In this document: one piece after another, positions 62,326-64,000 of the stretch
Layout: each line of letters starts with the position of its first letter
Numbering within the stretch: position 1 is the first letter of the stretch
Assembly: GCF_900142785.1 (NCBI RefSeq)
Contig: NZ_FRCD01000017.1
Location: 79,885 to 143,884 of the forward strand
Direction of reading: 5' to 3'
Origin: Chryseobacterium carnipullorum
GTDB lineage: Bacteria > Bacteroidota > Bacteroidia > Flavobacteriales > Weeksellaceae
Length of the DNA: 64,000 nt
Made by a program: the position numbers and the translations under genes
Notes under the pieces: model-generated
Seen by the model: the letters and a program-made list of their open reading frames with translations, nothing else
Database searches by the model: none
What the model was told of the DNA's origin: nothing

Positions 62326-62855
62326 CACTATTAAATATTTAAACTGTTAAAATCAGTGATTATTAGTTTTAATGGCTTTTTGCAAAAAGTTTAAAATCTC
62401 AATCAACAATCCTGCCAAAAAATTGCACAAATGTTAATTATTTAACGAATTATATGAAAAATTTAGCAAAACCCTATTTCGCGGTATTAAAAAGGGGAAA
62501 ACACTTATAAAATAATTACAGGCTCGCTGTAGGTTTACCAAGATTTAAAAATTAAGCTTTAAAAAAAAACAATCCAAATACAAAAACTGTAAAATTTACA
62601 GTCTGCCTGGTATTTTTTATTCTGCATTAAAATCAATGCTCAAACCCATCATTCCAACAACCTTTATTTAATAAAAATAACAGATATAAATTGAAATAAA
62701 TTCAACATAAATTAAAAAACAGTGAAAAACATACCCGAAAAACAGGAAAAACCCTGTTGATTATTTTACACCACCGAAATACATTTGTACATAGAAAATC
62801 GGGGATGCTGAAAACCAAAAAGAGTAAGCCAAGACCATTTTAAAAACTTATAATT
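62326..62855. other. Intergenic region with a promoter for the plus-strand gene
   Basis: 530 bases of AT-rich sequence without a gene on either strand. It holds the divergent promoters of tonB and the 367-residue gene. The latter is resolved (62757-62787). I see no regulatory repeat or RNA structure. Confidence 0.5.
62757..62787 (+). promoter_or_regulatory. Bacteroidota promoter of the gene at 62856
   Basis: TTG (62757-62759) is followed after 20 bases by TACATTTG (62780-62787), a good TTG-N19/20-TANNTTTG match. Transcription should start near 62794, giving a leader of about 60 nt. Confidence 0.6.
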
Positions 62856-63959
62856 ATGCCAACTTTAACTCAAGAAGCAAAAACAAATTCATTAATGAGC
62901 ATGCTTTTAAAGCAAGTTTATGACACGGTAACGAACGGAGGAAATCCGGAATCTCTAGGAACTGATGATTTCATCGCCTTTGATCCGGTAGGGATTACAC
63001 TTTCTGAAGACACTTTCGATTATGCATTAAACGGACTTTTCGGAGATGCTCCTTCTCCTAAACCCATGCTGGACGGAACTGGAAAACCTATCCTTGATGC
63101 CAACGGAAATCCAAAAATCGATATGGAAGCTTATCAAAATGCTTTATCGAACAGCAAATTCAAAAAATACCTTCAGATGGAACAGTTCGCGGCGATGACT
63201 GATGCGATTCCTTCGCAATTACCACCGCTTACGGAAGACGGAAAAGGGAGAGCGATTACCATTATGAACGATTCCCAGAAGAGGGTTTCAAAAGTATATG
63301 AGGATCTTCTTCAGTGGTCTGTCGTGGTTGACACGGATTTTGATCAAAAAGTAGAAAAAAAACTTGATTCTCTGAGAGACAAATTATTCAAAATTAAAAA
63401 GGTGAAGAACCCAGATTTTGACGAGAATGCTCCGGTAGATGACCTGAACAAACCTGAGCTGATTCACACTTTTGTAGCACCTACTTATGCTAAATACGTA
63501 GAATATCAGATGAAATATTATGATATCGTGGATGCGAACAATGAAATCAGAGTGGCTGCCGACAATGGTGATACCGATGCTATGGCTAAAGTTTCTATCG
63601 ATGGAAAAAATATGAAAAAGCGCGAGGATGCAGCTTTAAAGGCATGGCAGTCTTTAGGATATAAAGAAGCTGTGGAAAGAATTCAGAATTATCTGAGTGA
63701 AATCGAAGAAAAACACATGCTTGTGATCAAAAAAAGAATCCAGGCGGAATTCAGAAATAGCCAGAGAACCAGAATTTTAGACTACACGAATTATTCTCCT
63801 TGTATTCCGGTTGCAGCTAATGCTTTAAGGGAATCAAAAGGATGGCCTGAAATCTCTATTTCACAAGGAAAATCGAACTACGATTATTCTAAATCTATTC
63901 ATAACTGGGGTCAGTCGACGAAAAGTAAAATTTTGTACGTTAAGGATAAAATCTATTAA
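62856..63959 (+). CDS. Unknown 367-residue protein, probably cytoplasmic
   Basis: It starts at ATG 62856 and ends at the TAA at 63957. There is no signal peptide or transmembrane segment. Residues 1-150 are rich in short aspartate/glycine turns (MLDGTGKPILDANGNPKIDMEAY). The rest is a long helical and charged region (DQKVEKKLDSLRDKLFKIKKVK, KREDAALKAWQSLGYKEAVERIQNYLSEIEEKHM) that could form coiled coils. It is the only plus-strand gene on the chromosome part. I do not recognise it; the rest of the locus lies right of the window. Confidence 0.6.
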   Translation: MPTLTQEAKTNSLMSMLLKQVYDTVTNGGNPESLGTDDFIAFDPVGITLSEDTFDYALNGLFGDAPSPKPMLDGTGKPILDANGNPKIDMEAYQNALSNSKFKKYLQMEQFAAMTDAIPSQLPPLTEDGKGRAITIMNDSQKRVSKVYEDLLQWSVVVDTDFDQKVEKKLDSLRDKLFKIKKVKNPDFDENAPVDDLNKPELIHTFVAPTYAKYVEYQMKYYDIVDANNEIRVAADNGDTDAMAKVSIDGKNMKKREDAALKAWQSLGYKEAVERIQNYLSEIEEKHMLVIKKRIQAEFRNSQRTRILDYTNYSPCIPVAANALRESKGWPEISISQGKSNYDYSKSIHNWGQSTKSKILYVKDKIY

Positions 63960-64000
63960 TATTTGAAATTTAAATAGACTGACTAAATGATTACGCTTTT

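Overview
The window looks like a low-GC member of the Bacteroidota, family Weeksellaceae (Chryseobacterium/Elizabethkingia type). The indicators are SusC/SusD and RteC homologues, TANNTTTG-type promoters, the large Bacteroidota form of LepB, a Bacteroidota-style TonB, and CzcA-TolC and CopA-CopB fusions. Assignments rest on motif reading only, without database searches. Almost every gene lies on the minus strand.

Positions 1 to about 46,600 look like the right-hand part of an integrative and conjugative element (ICE). From left to right it holds the end of a transfer region (a truncated membrane-anchored protein, a TraA-like ParA ATPase, a MOB relaxase and a MobC-like accessory protein). Next come a small lipoprotein and two paralogous secreted proteins. 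A 1 kb non-coding stretch follows, with a long hairpin (possible oriT) and a cluster of ACGCAGGT repeats. A two-gene adenine methylase/putative nuclease cassette comes next, then a 5'-truncated PRTRC ThiF pseudogene directly behind ssb. The replication module has a toprim primase-like protein, seven 22/23-bp iterons with a DnaA box, a Rep initiator, two winged-helix proteins, a DUF3853 protein and an excisionase-like gene. RteC follows, with a pair of inverted repeats resembling an RteC-controlled excision switch. A damaged SusC/SusD/TPR-regulator locus and an XRE regulator precede the metal-resistance cargo.

The cargo (about 25.3-44.7 kb) has two blocks. Block one is a probable copper operon: an IWQPPKI-tailed small protein, HMA-DUF3347, DUF305, DUF3347, a haem-binding protein and a multicopper oxidase fused to a CopB-like domain. 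Block two is aimed mainly at divalent metals: a P1B-2 ATPase, MgtC, an LTA-synthase-like enzyme, a CDF exporter, a bestrophin, an RND adaptor, a CzcA-like pump fused to its own TolC, and a second IWQPPKI-tailed protein. An integrase of the IntDOT-like class (no Arg I) faces two tandem tRNA-Asp genes, the presumed attachment site.

From about 46.6 kb to the end is ordinary chromosome. It holds the tRNAs, trxA, a cysteine desulfurase and a PrcB-like lipoprotein. A HAD/DprE2/DprE1/UbiA cluster predicts a polyprenyl-phosphate pentose pathway. OmpA, a lipocalin, a subtilisin-like protease, WbqC, lepB, dapB, a DUF5683 protein, parB, parA and tonB follow. A plus-strand gene of unknown function with a good promoter closes the window.
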